Shown in pieces: positions 53,361 to 61,817 of a DNA stretch of 64,000 bases (position 1 is the stretch's first letter; every line of letters begins with the position of its first letter). The position numbers and the translations under genes were made by a program. The stretch is taken from assembly GCF_000969415.1 (NCBI RefSeq), contig NZ_JZEX01000088.1:54789-118788 (forward strand), in the 5' to 3' direction. Source of the stretch: Devosia geojensis. Its GTDB lineage: Bacteria > Pseudomonadota > Alphaproteobacteria > Rhizobiales > Devosiaceae. The notes below the pieces were generated by a model that saw only the letters and a list, made by a program, of their open reading frames with translations, did no database searches and was not told the origin of the DNA.

Positions 53361-56240
53361 TCAGAGCCCCTTCGCCTTCTCGTACCAGCGCGCGGCAGCG
53401 GCGGAGACTTCCGCCTGCATATCCTTGAGGTCGACTTCCAGCCGGGTGAAATCGGGGTAGTTGGTGAGCTGGGCGATGAGCTCCTTGAAGGCTTGGCCCC
53501 AGGGCTCGGTCGAACGTGGGTTGGGCAGCGCCGCACTCATCACCTGCAGGATGATGGAATAGGTCGCGTGGATCTGCGCCAACCGGCCGCCCTCGGGCAC
53601 GAGGCCGGTCTCCTCCAGCCGCATCAGCACCTCGGCGACGGGCGCCTGCGGGCGCGCGATGGCAGCGCCGGCGACGAGCTGGGCGGATTGGGCGATGAAC
53701 TCGAGATCGACGAGCCCGCCATCGACGAGCTTCAGATCGAAATCGTGCTTGGGCTTTCTCTCCCGCGCCATCAGGGCGCGCATGGAGACGACGTCGTCGA
53801 TGGTCTTCACCGCATCGCGTGGGCGGGCGAACGTCTCAGCGATGGCGGTATCGATATCGCGTGTCAGGTCTTCCGGCGCGAGGACGACGCGGGCGCGGCT
53901 CAGCGCCAGGTGTTCCCAGGTCCAGGCGTTCTCGCGGTGGTAGGCGAGGAACCCGGAAAGGCTGGTGGCGAGCGGCCCGGCGTTACCCGAGGGGCGCAGG
54001 CGCATGTCGGCTTCGTAGAGCACGCCCTCTGCCGTCGGCGCGGTGATGGCGGCGACGAGCCGTTGCGTGAGGCGGGTGAAGTACTGGCTGGTCGGCAGCG
54101 GCCGCTCGCCGTCGGATTCGACATCGAGCGGGGCATCGTAGAGCAGGATGAAGTCGAGGTCGGAGGTCGCCGTCATCTCGCGGCTCGCCATCTTGCCGAA
54201 GCCGAGGAGCCCTGCCCGCGCCCCGGCGATGACGCCATAGCGCGCCTCGAACTCGCGCAGCACCGCATCGAACAGCCGATGCACCAGCGTCTCGGCCAGC
54301 GCCGTGAACTGCTCGCCGGCCGCGCGCGCGCCGATGGTTCCGGAGAGAAGCCCCGCGCAGATCATGAAGCGCTGCTCCTGACCGATGATGCGGGCGCGGT
54401 CGATCACCTCCTCATAGGTACGGCCTTCCTTGAGGAACGCGTCGACCTTCTGGATCAGCACCTCGCGGCGGGTGACGTCGTCGGCGAAGGCCGGGTCGAT
54501 CAGCCCGTCCATCACATGGGCGCGGCGGATGACCGCCTCGGCCATGCGCGGGGCGGAGGCCATGAACTGGACGAGGAGCGTCATCAGCTGCGGGTGGCTG
54601 CGCAGCAGCGCGAAGAACTGTACACCACCGGGCAGGCGCGAGAGGAAATCGTCGAACTTCCTCATCGCCTCATCGGCATTGCCGGACGAGCCGAAGGTGG
54701 TGAGGAGTGCGGGGATGAGCTCGGTGAGATGCGCGCGGGCGGCGGCCGTGCGGGTCGCGGCGTAGCCGCCATAGTGCCATTTGCGCACGGTCGCCGAGGC
54801 CTTGGAGGGGTCGGCAAAACCAAGACGCGTCAGCGTTTCGAGGGTGCCCGGATCGTCGTCGCTGCCGGTGAAGACGAGATTGCCGCTTTCGACGCCGAGG
54901 CTGTCGCCCTCGGTGAAGAGCTCGGAATAATAGCCGGAGACCTGCTCGAGCGCGGTCCGATAGGCGGCTTCGAATTCGGCCTTGTCCGCAAAACCCATGA
55001 GCCGGGCGACGACGGCGACGCCTTCGGGCGTCTCGGGCATGACATGGGTCTGTTCGTCCCGGAGCATCTGCAGGCGGTTCTCGACGGCGCGCAGGAACCA
55101 GTATGTCTCCTTGAGGTCCGAAGCGGTCTTGAAGCCGATCCAACTGGTGCGGGCGAGCGCATCGAGCGCCTCTGCGGTGGGACGGACGCGAAGGCTCGCG
55201 TCGCGCCCGCCGGCGATCAGCTGCTGGGTCTGGGCAAAGAACTCGATCTCGCGGATGCCGCCGCGCCCGAGCTTGACGTTATGGCCCTCGACGCGGATGT
55301 CGCCGACCTTCTTGCTCACGTTGATCTGGCGCTTCATCGCCTGGATATCGGCGATGGTGGCGAAGTCGAGGTGCTTGCGCCAGACATAGGGGGCGAGCTC
55401 CTTGAGGAATCCCTCGCCCGCCGCGATGTCGCCCGCGCAGGGCCGCGCCTTGATCCAGGCGGCGCGCTCCCAGTTCTGCCCCCGGCCCTCGTAATAGGTC
55501 AGCGCCGCGTCGAACGAGATGGCGACGGGCGTCGAGCCCGGATCGGGCCGCAGGCGCAGGTCCGTGCGGAAGACGTAGCCGTATTCGCGCCGCTCCTCCA
55601 TCAGCGCCACGAGCTTCTGGACCATGCGCGAATAGGTCTTGCCGGCTTCGCCAGGGTCGGCGAGCACGCCCTTGCCGGGGTCGTAGAAGGCGACGATGTC
55701 GATATCGGAGGAATAGTTCAGCTCGCGCCCGCCATGCTTGCCCAGCGCAAAGAGCGCGAGGCCCGAATTGGCGGCCGTCGCCTCTTCGAGCGGAACGGCG
55801 AGCAGCCCCCGCTCATGGGCGCGGCGCATCAGCAAGTCGAGGGCGGAATGAAGGGCGGCGTCGGCGAGGTCCGCCAGCACCTCGGTCGCCCGCGCCGTGG
55901 TCCAGGCGCCGCCGGTTTCGGCGACAGCGGCGAGCAGAGCCGTCCGCCCCTTGCCGATGCGCAGGCGCACGCCGAGCCGGGTCTCGTCCAGGTCTTCGGT
56001 GCCTGCCGAACGCACGTCGGCAAGGATTCCGGCCATGGCCTCGTCCGGGTCGCCCGTCAGCATCTGGGTCAGCCACTCCGCATGGGCCTGGGCGAGGCTC
56101 ATCAGATATGGGGCGCTCTCAAGCAGCGGCCCGAGCGTCGGGGCCGCCTCGTCCACGGGTCCCTGCACTTCCGACGGCAGCGAATCACGCCAGGCATCAA
56201 AGGCGGCGTGCGGAATGGCGGGAAGAGGCGCGAGGTGCAT
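53361..56240 (-). CDS. glnE: Bifunctional glutamine synthetase adenylyltransferase/deadenylyltransferase
   Basis: 959-aa enzyme that adenylylates and deadenylylates glutamine synthetase in response to PII, tuning nitrogen assimilation. Start ATG 56240 (AAAGGGA upstream); a frame reaching back to 56363 would add 41 unrelated residues. Two nucleotidyltransferase domains are visible: ELNYSSDIDIVAFYD near residue 179 (deadenylylation) and MTATSDLDFILLYD near residue 693 (adenylylation), separated by the regulatory domain. It converges with the kinase gene, 3 bp between stops. Confidence 0.95.
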   Translation of the reverse strand: MHLAPLPAIPHAAFDAWRDSLPSEVQGPVDEAAPTLGPLLESAPYLMSLAQAHAEWLTQMLTGDPDEAMAGILADVRSAGTEDLDETRLGVRLRIGKGRTALLAAVAETGGAWTTARATEVLADLADAALHSALDLLMRRAHERGLLAVPLEEATAANSGLALFALGKHGGRELNYSSDIDIVAFYDPGKGVLADPGEAGKTYSRMVQKLVALMEERREYGYVFRTDLRLRPDPGSTPVAISFDAALTYYEGRGQNWERAAWIKARPCAGDIAAGEGFLKELAPYVWRKHLDFATIADIQAMKRQINVSKKVGDIRVEGHNVKLGRGGIREIEFFAQTQQLIAGGRDASLRVRPTAEALDALARTSWIGFKTASDLKETYWFLRAVENRLQMLRDEQTHVMPETPEGVAVVARLMGFADKAEFEAAYRTALEQVSGYYSELFTEGDSLGVESGNLVFTGSDDDPGTLETLTRLGFADPSKASATVRKWHYGGYAATRTAAARAHLTELIPALLTTFGSSGNADEAMRKFDDFLSRLPGGVQFFALLRSHPQLMTLLVQFMASAPRMAEAVIRRAHVMDGLIDPAFADDVTRREVLIQKVDAFLKEGRTYEEVIDRARIIGQEQRFMICAGLLSGTIGARAAGEQFTALAETLVHRLFDAVLREFEARYGVIAGARAGLLGFGKMASREMTATSDLDFILLYDAPLDVESDGERPLPTSQYFTRLTQRLVAAITAPTAEGVLYEADMRLRPSGNAGPLATSLSGFLAYHRENAWTWEHLALSRARVVLAPEDLTRDIDTAIAETFARPRDAVKTIDDVVSMRALMARERKPKHDFDLKLVDGGLVDLEFIAQSAQLVAGAAIARPQAPVAEVLMRLEETGLVPEGGRLAQIHATYSIILQVMSAALPNPRSTEPWGQAFKELIAQLTNYPDFTRLEVDLKDMQAEVSAAAARWYEKAKGL

Positions 56241-56365
56241 GACGTCCCTTTCGTATGCGGGCTCTTGGGGTCTTACCAAGCACACCGAAAGGGTGAAAGC
56301 GAGGCCTGCGGGTTGGCTACCGCTACACGCTTGTCGTCGTACGTCAGGCGTAGTACACTCCATGG

Positions 56366-56644
56366 GTGATCAAGTCATGGGCCAACGGTGCGACCCGGCA
56401 GTTTGCGGAAACCGGCAAGAGCCGGTTTTCAGGTCTCGATACAGCCAGAGCACAGCGGCGCATTTCCGATCTCAACGCAATTTCGTCGCTCGATCAGATC
56501 AGCCCATTGAAGTCGCTAGGTCTGCACAAGCTCTCCGGCGGCAGAAAGGGCCACTGGGCCATTACGATCAACGGGCCGTGGCGGCTGGTCTTTCGCTTCG
56601 AGGGCGGGCATGCCTTCGACGTCGAGATCGTGGACTACCACTAG
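56366..56644 (+). CDS. higB: HigB-type mRNA interferase toxin
   Basis: 92-aa RelE/HigB-fold toxin starting GTG at 56366. The pattern RISDLNAISSLDQISPLKSLGLHKLSG and the C-terminal WRLVFRFEGGHAFDVEIVDYH are typical of ribosome-dependent HigB endonucleases. It lies 10 bp upstream of the HigA antitoxin gene (toxin-first order, as in hig modules). Confidence 0.9.
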   Translation: MIKSWANGATRQFAETGKSRFSGLDTARAQRRISDLNAISSLDQISPLKSLGLHKLSGGRKGHWAITINGPWRLVFRFEGGHAFDVEIVDYH

Positions 56645-56654
56645 GAGGTTGAGG

Positions 56655-56942
56655 ATGATCATCGCAAGCCATCCCGGCGAGACGCTGAAGGACGAATTGG
56701 AGGCGCGCAGCCTGTCGGCCAACCAGTTGGCGCTGGCGCTGCGGGTGCCTTCCGGGCGCATCACCGAGATCATCAACGGCAAACGCGCTATCACGCCGGA
56801 TACGGCGCTGCGGCTGGCACGGTTCTTCGGCAATGACGGCCAGTTCTGGCTGAACCTTCAGACGCAGTACGACCTTTACATGACCGAAAAGCAATTCGGG
56901 CAGCGCATTGCGGCAGAAGTGCAGCCAGCGGACGCCGCCTGA
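56655..56942 (+). CDS. higA: HigA-type antitoxin
   Basis: 95-aa XRE-family helix-turn-helix antitoxin. Start ATG 56655 with AGGAGG upstream. HPGETLKDELEARSLSANQLAL and PSGRITEIINGKRAITPDTALRLARFFGNDGQFWLNLQ are the HigA signature. It neutralises HigB and represses the hig promoter. The module sits between feuQ and glnE, which are adjacent in relatives. Confidence 0.92.
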   Translation: MIIASHPGETLKDELEARSLSANQLALALRVPSGRITEIINGKRAITPDTALRLARFFGNDGQFWLNLQTQYDLYMTEKQFGQRIAAEVQPADAA

Positions 56943-56949
56943 CGCTCAC

Positions 56950-58353
56950 TCAACCCGGCAGATCGATCACCGCGCGCACGCCCGGGTCATTGTCCTCGAT
57001 GCGGAAAGTGCCCTTGTGGAGGTGGGCGACGGCATCGACGAGGGAGAGGCCGAGGCCCGAGCCGGGTTCGGTGCGGCTCTTTTCCAGCCGCACGAACCGT
57101 TCGAGCACGCGCGTGCGGTCCTCGGGCGGGATGCCGGGGCCGTTGTCGGCCACCTCGATCAGCACGCGCTCGTCCTCGCGCCGCACGCCGACGACGATGC
57201 GTGCAGCCTTGCCCTCCGCCGGTTCGTAATACTTGATGGCGTTCTCGATGAGGTTGACGATCGCCTGGCCGATGAGCTCGCGGTTGGCGCGCAGGTGGAC
57301 GTCCTCCGTCACTTCCGTCGCCAGCTCGATGCCGGCGTCCTCAGCGACGGGCATGTAGAGCTCGGCGACATCGGCGACGACGGCGCTGATGTCGACGTCG
57401 GCCAGGGTACCGGAGGGGGCGCCGGCCTCGGCGCGGGCGATCATCAGGAGGGCGTTGAAGGTCTGGATGAGCTTGTCGCTCTCGGCGATCGTCGTCTCCA
57501 GGGCCTTGCGCCGGTCCTCGTCGCCGGCGCCGGCGCGCAGCGCCGATTCCGCCTGGTTGCGCAGGCGCGTCAGCGGCGTCTTGAGGTCATGGGCGACGTT
57601 GTCGGTGACTTCCTTCAACCCCTGCATCAGCAGCTCGATGCGCTCAAGCATGGCGTTGAGGTTGGTCGCAAGGCCATCGAACTCGTCGTTGCGGCGCGTG
57701 ACCGGCACGCGCTCGGAAAGGTTCCCCGACATGATCTTGGAGGAGGTGGCGCTGATCGCATCGATCCGGCGCAGCACCCGGCGCGCCGTGATGCCGCCGG
57801 CCACCAGCGAGAAGAGGAGGATGCCGATGACCCCGGCAAGGAACGCCTGGATGATGATGGCGGTAAAACCCTGCCGCTCGACGACGTCGCGCCCGACGAC
57901 GAGCCGCATGCCGCTCGGCAATTGCACGGAGCGCACCACCGCGTAGCCGCGGCGCAGCTTTGCCTCGCCTTCCTCGGTCACGTCGAACGGGCGGAAGCGC
58001 TCGTAGTCGAAGCTGTAGACACCGGGTTCGAGGATGATCTCGGCCGGAACGCTCGCGATGTTGCCGAGAAGGTAGACGCCGGACGGGTCGCCGAGGAAAT
58101 AGATGCCCGGCCCCGGCTGGCTCGATAGACGCTGTACGGCGAAGGCGATGGCGCGGATGCCCTGCCGCCGGTCGATGCGCTCGAGCTGGCGCACCTCGCG
58201 GTCGATGTCGGCGGTCTGCTGCTGCTGGATCTGGTAGCTCGACTGCCAGGCGATGAGCGTCAGCAGCGCCACCGAGAACACCACGAAGATCAGGATGAAC
58301 GTCGCCGTCAGCCTGACCGTGGTGGTGCGCAGGATTTGCGGGAGGGAGCGCAA
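56950..58353 (-). CDS. feuQ: Sensor histidine kinase, FeuQ-like
   Basis: 467-aa membrane kinase. The start is TTG at 58353: an in-frame stop lies two codons upstream, and no later start keeps the first helix. Helix 1 about residues 12-34, periplasmic domain about 35-175, helix 2 about 176-200, HAMP, HisKA with VAHDLKTPL (phospho-histidine near residue 256), HATPase with LIENAIKYYEP and GSGLGLSLVDAVA. Partner of the FeuP-like regulator, from which it is separated by 199 bp holding a palindromic element. FeuPQ in Sinorhizobium controls envelope-related genes; the equivalent role here is inference from synteny. Confidence 0.85.
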   Translation of the reverse strand: MRSLPQILRTTTVRLTATFILIFVVFSVALLTLIAWQSSYQIQQQQTADIDREVRQLERIDRRQGIRAIAFAVQRLSSQPGPGIYFLGDPSGVYLLGNIASVPAEIILEPGVYSFDYERFRPFDVTEEGEAKLRRGYAVVRSVQLPSGMRLVVGRDVVERQGFTAIIIQAFLAGVIGILLFSLVAGGITARRVLRRIDAISATSSKIMSGNLSERVPVTRRNDEFDGLATNLNAMLERIELLMQGLKEVTDNVAHDLKTPLTRLRNQAESALRAGAGDEDRRKALETTIAESDKLIQTFNALLMIARAEAGAPSGTLADVDISAVVADVAELYMPVAEDAGIELATEVTEDVHLRANRELIGQAIVNLIENAIKYYEPAEGKAARIVVGVRREDERVLIEVADNGPGIPPEDRTRVLERFVRLEKSRTEPGSGLGLSLVDAVAHLHKGTFRIEDNDPGVRAVIDLPG

Positions 58354-58421
58354 GGGTCAGCTCATTGAATTCGTCGTGATATTGTGTCCACTCGAATCCG
58401 AGTTCGGTCCGAAGACCTCCA

Positions 58422-58516
58422 CCCACCGGGTCATTCCCGCGAAAGCGGGAACCCCTGTTTCAGCTGGACTGGCCGGGAAACGGAGGTCCCCGCTTTCGCG
58501 GGGATGACCCGGTGGG
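58422..58516. repeat. Palindromic element between feuP and feuQ
   Basis: CCCACCGGGTCATTCCCGCG-type arm at 58422-58455 and its inverse at 58485-58516 (ending GGGATGACCCGGTGGG) form a long hairpin; each arm also folds on itself through CCCGC-GAAA-GCGGG. It is a diverged relative of the GTCATCCCGGCGAAAGCCGGG family at 43.7 and 51.2 kb. Confidence 0.75.
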
Positions 58517-58552
58517 TAAGGCAGTACCGAGGCAGACACGGTATCCAGCCCC

Positions 58553-59224
58553 CTAATCCCGGATCATGTAGCCCGCGCCGCGCACGGTCTGCAGCAGGGG
58601 GCTGGCGTGCCCCTTGTCGATCTTGGCGCGCAGGCGCGACATGTGCACGTCGATGACGTTGGTCTGCGGGTCGAAGTGATAGTCCCACACGTTCTCGAGC
58701 AGCATGGTGCGGGTCACCACCTTGCCGGCGTTCTTCATCAAGTATTCGAGCAGGCGGAACTCGCGCGGCTGCAGCAGGATCGGCTCGCCGTCGCGCTCGA
58801 CCTTGCGCGAGAGCCGGTCGAGCACCAGCCCGCCGACCTCGTAGGTCGTCGCCGCTTCCGAAGGGCTGGAACGGCGCGCCAGCACCTCGATGCGGGCGAG
58901 AAGCTCCGTGAAGGCGTAGGGCTTGGTCAGGTAATCGTCACCGCCGGCGCGCAGGCCCGTGACGCGGTCGTCGACTTCGCCCAGCGCGGACAGGATGAGG
59001 ACGGGCGTCTTGTCGCCCTCGGCGCGCAGGGATTCGACGATCGAGAGTCCGTCGCGGCGCGGCAGCATGCGATCGACGATCAGGATGTCGTAGTCCATGC
59101 CCGAGGCCATGGCATAGCCCGTCTCGCCGTCCGTCGCGTGGTGAGTGATGTGGCCGGCCTCGTCGAGCGCCTGGATCAGATAGCTCGCGGCCTCCCGGTC
59201 GTCTTCGATCAGCAGGATCTTCAT
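58553..59224 (-). CDS. feuP: OmpR-family response regulator, FeuP-like
   Basis: 223-aa regulator. Receiver domain (about residues 1-115) with acidic pocket EDD at 7-9, phospho-acceptor Asp in LIVDRMLP near residue 51 and conserved Lys in LTKPYAF near residue 101; C-terminal winged helix (about 125-220) with the REFRLLEYLMKNAGKVVTRTMLLENVW pattern. Lies 55 bp after degP, with a strong hairpin between, and upstream of the FeuQ-like kinase. Confidence 0.88.
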   Translation of the reverse strand: MKILLIEDDREAASYLIQALDEAGHITHHATDGETGYAMASGMDYDILIVDRMLPRRDGLSIVESLRAEGDKTPVLILSALGEVDDRVTGLRAGGDDYLTKPYAFTELLARIEVLARRSSPSEAATTYEVGGLVLDRLSRKVERDGEPILLQPREFRLLEYLMKNAGKVVTRTMLLENVWDYHFDPQTNVIDVHMSRLRAKIDKGHASPLLQTVRGAGYMIRD

Positions 59225-59246
59225 CGCGCGCCCCTTGGCGGAAAGC

Positions 59247-59273
59247 GGGCCCCGGCGGCAAGCGCCGGGGCCC
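59247..59273 (-). terminator. Strong hairpin between degP and feuP
   Basis: GGGCCCCGGC (59247-59256) pairs perfectly with GCCGGGGCCC (59264-59273). No T-run follows on the minus strand, and the feuP start codon is only 23 bp further, so it may attenuate or mark an mRNA processing point between protease and regulator. Confidence 0.6.
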
Positions 59274-59279
59274 TGCAGC

Positions 59280-60803
59280 TTACTGCTCGCCGAGCGGCAG
59301 GCCGATGAAGCGGGCTTCCCCGCCGCGGCTCGCCTTGACGAGGGCGGTGTTGAGGCCCTTGTCGCGCACGCCGGTGATCGCGGCCTCGAACTCGGCGACG
59401 GTGGTCACCGGCTTGTTGTCGACTTCGAGGATGGCGTCGCCGACGGCCAGGCCCCTGTCGGCGACCGGGCTTTCCGGATTGATGGCCTGGATGAGGAGCC
59501 CGCCGCCCTCGGCGTCGGGCACCAGGGTCAGCCCGATGCTCGACTCGGCAGGCGCAACCTCGGCGGGCGGGGTCGGCTGCTCGGGCTGGGCCTGAGCCAC
59601 TTCCTCATTGAGCGTATCGAGCGTCACGTTGATCGTGGTCTCGGCGCCGTCACGCCAGATGGTCAGCTCGACCTCGCTGCCGGGAGCCTTGTTGGCGATG
59701 GTGCGCGAGAGATCGAGCGCATCGTCGATCTGTTCGCCATCGACACGCAGGACGATGTCGCCCGAACGGATGCCGGCGTCACCGGCGGGGCCGTCCTCGG
59801 CCGGCTCGCGCACGATCGCGCCGCGCGGCTGGTCGAGGCCGACGCTGTTGGCGATGTCGCGGGTGACGTCCTGGATGGAGACGCCGAGATAGCCGCGGGT
59901 CACCGAGCCGTTCTCGATGAGCTGCGTGGCGATCTGCTTGACCGTCGAGGCGGGAATCGCGAAGGCGATGCCGACATTGCCGCCGTTGGGCGAGTAGATG
60001 GCGGTGTTGACGCCCACCACTTCACCCTCGAGGTTGAAGGCCGGGCCACCGGAGTTGCCGGTGTTGACCGCCGCATCGATTTGCAGGAAATCGCCGTAGT
60101 TCGAGCCGCCGATGTCGCGGCCCGAGGCCGAGATGATGCCGGCGGTCACCGAGCCGCCGAGGCCGAACGGATTGCCGACGGCAACCACCCAGTCGCCGAC
60201 ACGGCTTGCCTCGGCTTCGAAGGTCACGAACGGCAGATCGTCGCCCTCGACCTTGATCACGGCGATGTCGGTGCGCTCGTCGGTGCCGACGACCTGCGCT
60301 TCCTCCTCGGTGCCGTCATCGAAGACGACGGTCACGGTCTGGGCGTCCTGGACGACGTGGTTGTTGGTGACGATGTAGCCGTCCTCGGAGATGATGAAGC
60401 CCGAGCCGGCGGCCATGAAGCGGCGCGGCGGACGCGGCGAATCCCCGCGCGGGCCGAACTCGAACTGGTCGAAGAAATCACGGAAGGGGTGCCCCTCGGG
60501 CAGATCCGGGAAGTTGAAGCGGAACTCCTGGCCGCCGCCGCCGAAGCTGCCGCCGCCCTGGGCCTCGCCTTCGACGCGGATGGACACCACAGCGGGCTTG
60601 ACCGCCTCGACGAGGTCGGCAAAGCCGCCGTTCGGCGTCGTCTGGGGCACGACGACCTGTGCGGCGTTCTGGATCTGGGCGGTCGCGGTTTGGCTGTTCA
60701 GCACGAAGGCGGTCGAAACGCCGCCTACGCCGACGAGCAGCGCCAGCGCCGACGCGCCGAGCCAGCGCCGGGTGCGTGAGAGGATGGTCGAGCGCATGGA
60801 CAT
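59280..60803 (-). CDS. degP: Do-family periplasmic serine protease/chaperone
   Basis: 507-aa HtrA/DegP-type protease. Starts at 60803 or 60797 (MSM-; AAGGAG lies 3 bp from the first and 9 bp from the second ATG, so 60797 may be used). An N-terminal signal anchor (about residues 15-38) ends in QTATAQ. Trypsin-like domain with catalytic His in NNHVV, Asp in RTDIAVI and Ser in GNSGGPAF; two PDZ domains at about 300-390 and 410-500. It degrades or refolds misfolded envelope proteins. Part of the ccm-degP-feuPQ block and just upstream of the regulator pair. Confidence 0.93.
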   Translation of the reverse strand: MSMRSTILSRTRRWLGASALALLVGVGGVSTAFVLNSQTATAQIQNAAQVVVPQTTPNGGFADLVEAVKPAVVSIRVEGEAQGGGSFGGGGQEFRFNFPDLPEGHPFRDFFDQFEFGPRGDSPRPPRRFMAAGSGFIISEDGYIVTNNHVVQDAQTVTVVFDDGTEEEAQVVGTDERTDIAVIKVEGDDLPFVTFEAEASRVGDWVVAVGNPFGLGGSVTAGIISASGRDIGGSNYGDFLQIDAAVNTGNSGGPAFNLEGEVVGVNTAIYSPNGGNVGIAFAIPASTVKQIATQLIENGSVTRGYLGVSIQDVTRDIANSVGLDQPRGAIVREPAEDGPAGDAGIRSGDIVLRVDGEQIDDALDLSRTIANKAPGSEVELTIWRDGAETTINVTLDTLNEEVAQAQPEQPTPPAEVAPAESSIGLTLVPDAEGGGLLIQAINPESPVADRGLAVGDAILEVDNKPVTTVAEFEAAITGVRDKGLNTALVKASRGGEARFIGLPLGEQ

Positions 60804-60882
60804 GTTCTCCTTGGGATAGCCCTCTACAGCTTTCGAGGGACACATATGAAACCTTGCGCCTTTCTGGGAGGTTGCGCTCACA

Positions 60883-60896
60883 TTACAAATTCGTAA
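60883..60896. promoter_or_regulatory. Palindrome in the degP/cupin divergent region
   Basis: TTACAAATTCGTAA is palindromic at 12 of 14 positions and lies 80 bp upstream of degP and 38 bp upstream of the cupin gene. It is a candidate binding site for a regulator of either gene; nothing more can be said from sequence. Confidence 0.4.
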
Positions 60897-60933
60897 GCCT
60901 GACGGCGAGACTGCGGCAGGGAGGAGAACGACT

Positions 60934-61380
60934 GTGGCGGAGCGCTCATATGCCTTGCGGCCGGGCGAGAAAACGGCCGGATACGGGGAGGCCGTGAAGG
61001 CGTCCGCGATGGCGACGGGCGGGGCGATGACGCTCATCCGCTCGGATACGACCGGCGGCGCGCCCTGGCATGTCCACACCCGCGAGGACGAGTTCTTCTA
61101 CGTCGTTTCCGGACGTATCCGCGTCTGGCACGGCACGCGCGTCACCGACCTCGACACGGACGGCTTCGTCTTCCTGCCGCGCGGCGAGCCGCACGCGTGG
61201 GACGTGCTGTCGGCAGAGGCGCGCGTGCTGCTGATGACGGTGCCGGCGATGCTGGAAACGTTCCTCGACGAGTTCCACGCCGCCACCAACGAGGAGGAAC
61301 GATACGTTGTCGCCGCGCGCTACGGCGTCTCGTTCCTGCCCGAGGACTTCGATCCGGCGTCCTGGACATATCCCGACTGA
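60934..61380 (+). CDS. Cupin domain protein
   Basis: 148-aa single-cupin protein starting GTG at 60934 (GGAGGAG upstream). Metal-site residues are H46, H48 and E52 in [15 protein letters not shown] and a His in PRGEPHAWD near residue 88, so it probably binds Fe or Mn and may be a dioxygenase, isomerase or quercetinase-like enzyme. It is the only rightward gene inside the leftward ccm-degP-feu block, and its last 61 bp overlap the end of ccmH on the opposite strand. Confidence 0.85.
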   Translation: MAERSYALRPGEKTAGYGEAVKASAMATGGAMTLIRSDTTGGAPWHVHTREDEFFYVVSGRIRVWHGTRVTDLDTDGFVFLPRGEPHAWDVLSAEARVLLMTVPAMLETFLDEFHAATNEEERYVVAARYGVSFLPEDFDPASWTYPD

Positions 61381-61817
61381 AGCTCATCGAGGGCCGCCTG
61401 CTCCTCGGGTGACAGCTCGGGGGAAACCTGCGGCTGCCGGCGGCGGGCGGAAAGCCCGATATAGGTCAGCCCGGCAATGAGGATCAGGGGCGCGGCGATC
61501 CAGAGGATGAGCGTGTGCGCGGCAAAGACCGGCCGCAGCAGCACGAACTCGCCGTAGCGGTCGACGACGTAGTCCATGACCTCTTCGTCGCTGTCGCCGG
61601 CCGTGAGCCGCTCGCGCACGATGATCCGCAGGTCTCGGGCGAGGTCCGCGTCGCTGTCGTCGATCGACTGGTTCTGGCAGACGAGGCACCGCAGCTCCGC
61701 CGAAATGCCCCGCGCCCGCGCCTCGAGGGCGGGATCGGCCAGCATCTCGTCGGGATTGACGGCGAAGGCCGGCGCACAGAGCGCGAGCAGCAGGGCGAGG
61801 ACGCGCAATGCCCTCAT
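61320..61817 (-). CDS. ccmH: Cytochrome c maturation protein CcmH (CycL)
   Basis: 165-aa periplasmic thiol protein anchored by a C-terminal helix. Signal peptide about residues 1-19, heme-ligation motif LRCLVCQNQ near residues 42-50 with the CXXC that keeps apocytochrome c reduced, and a helix at about 104-124. Start overlaps the ccmF stop by 4 bp. The C-terminal tail of about 35 charged residues is encoded partly opposite the cupin gene's 3' end. Confidence 0.93.
   Translation of the reverse strand: MRALRVLALLLALCAPAFAVNPDEMLADPALEARARGISAELRCLVCQNQSIDDSDADLARDLRIIVRERLTAGDSDEEVMDYVVDRYGEFVLLRPVFAAHTLILWIAAPLILIAGLTYIGLSARRRQPQVSPELSPEEQAALDELQSGYVQDAGSKSSGRNETP

Noticed and set aside
53493..56369. 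958-codon frame antisense to glnE
   Set aside because: Mirror of a well-supported gene; residue bias (His, Arg, Gly, Glu) is that of a reverse-complement shadow.
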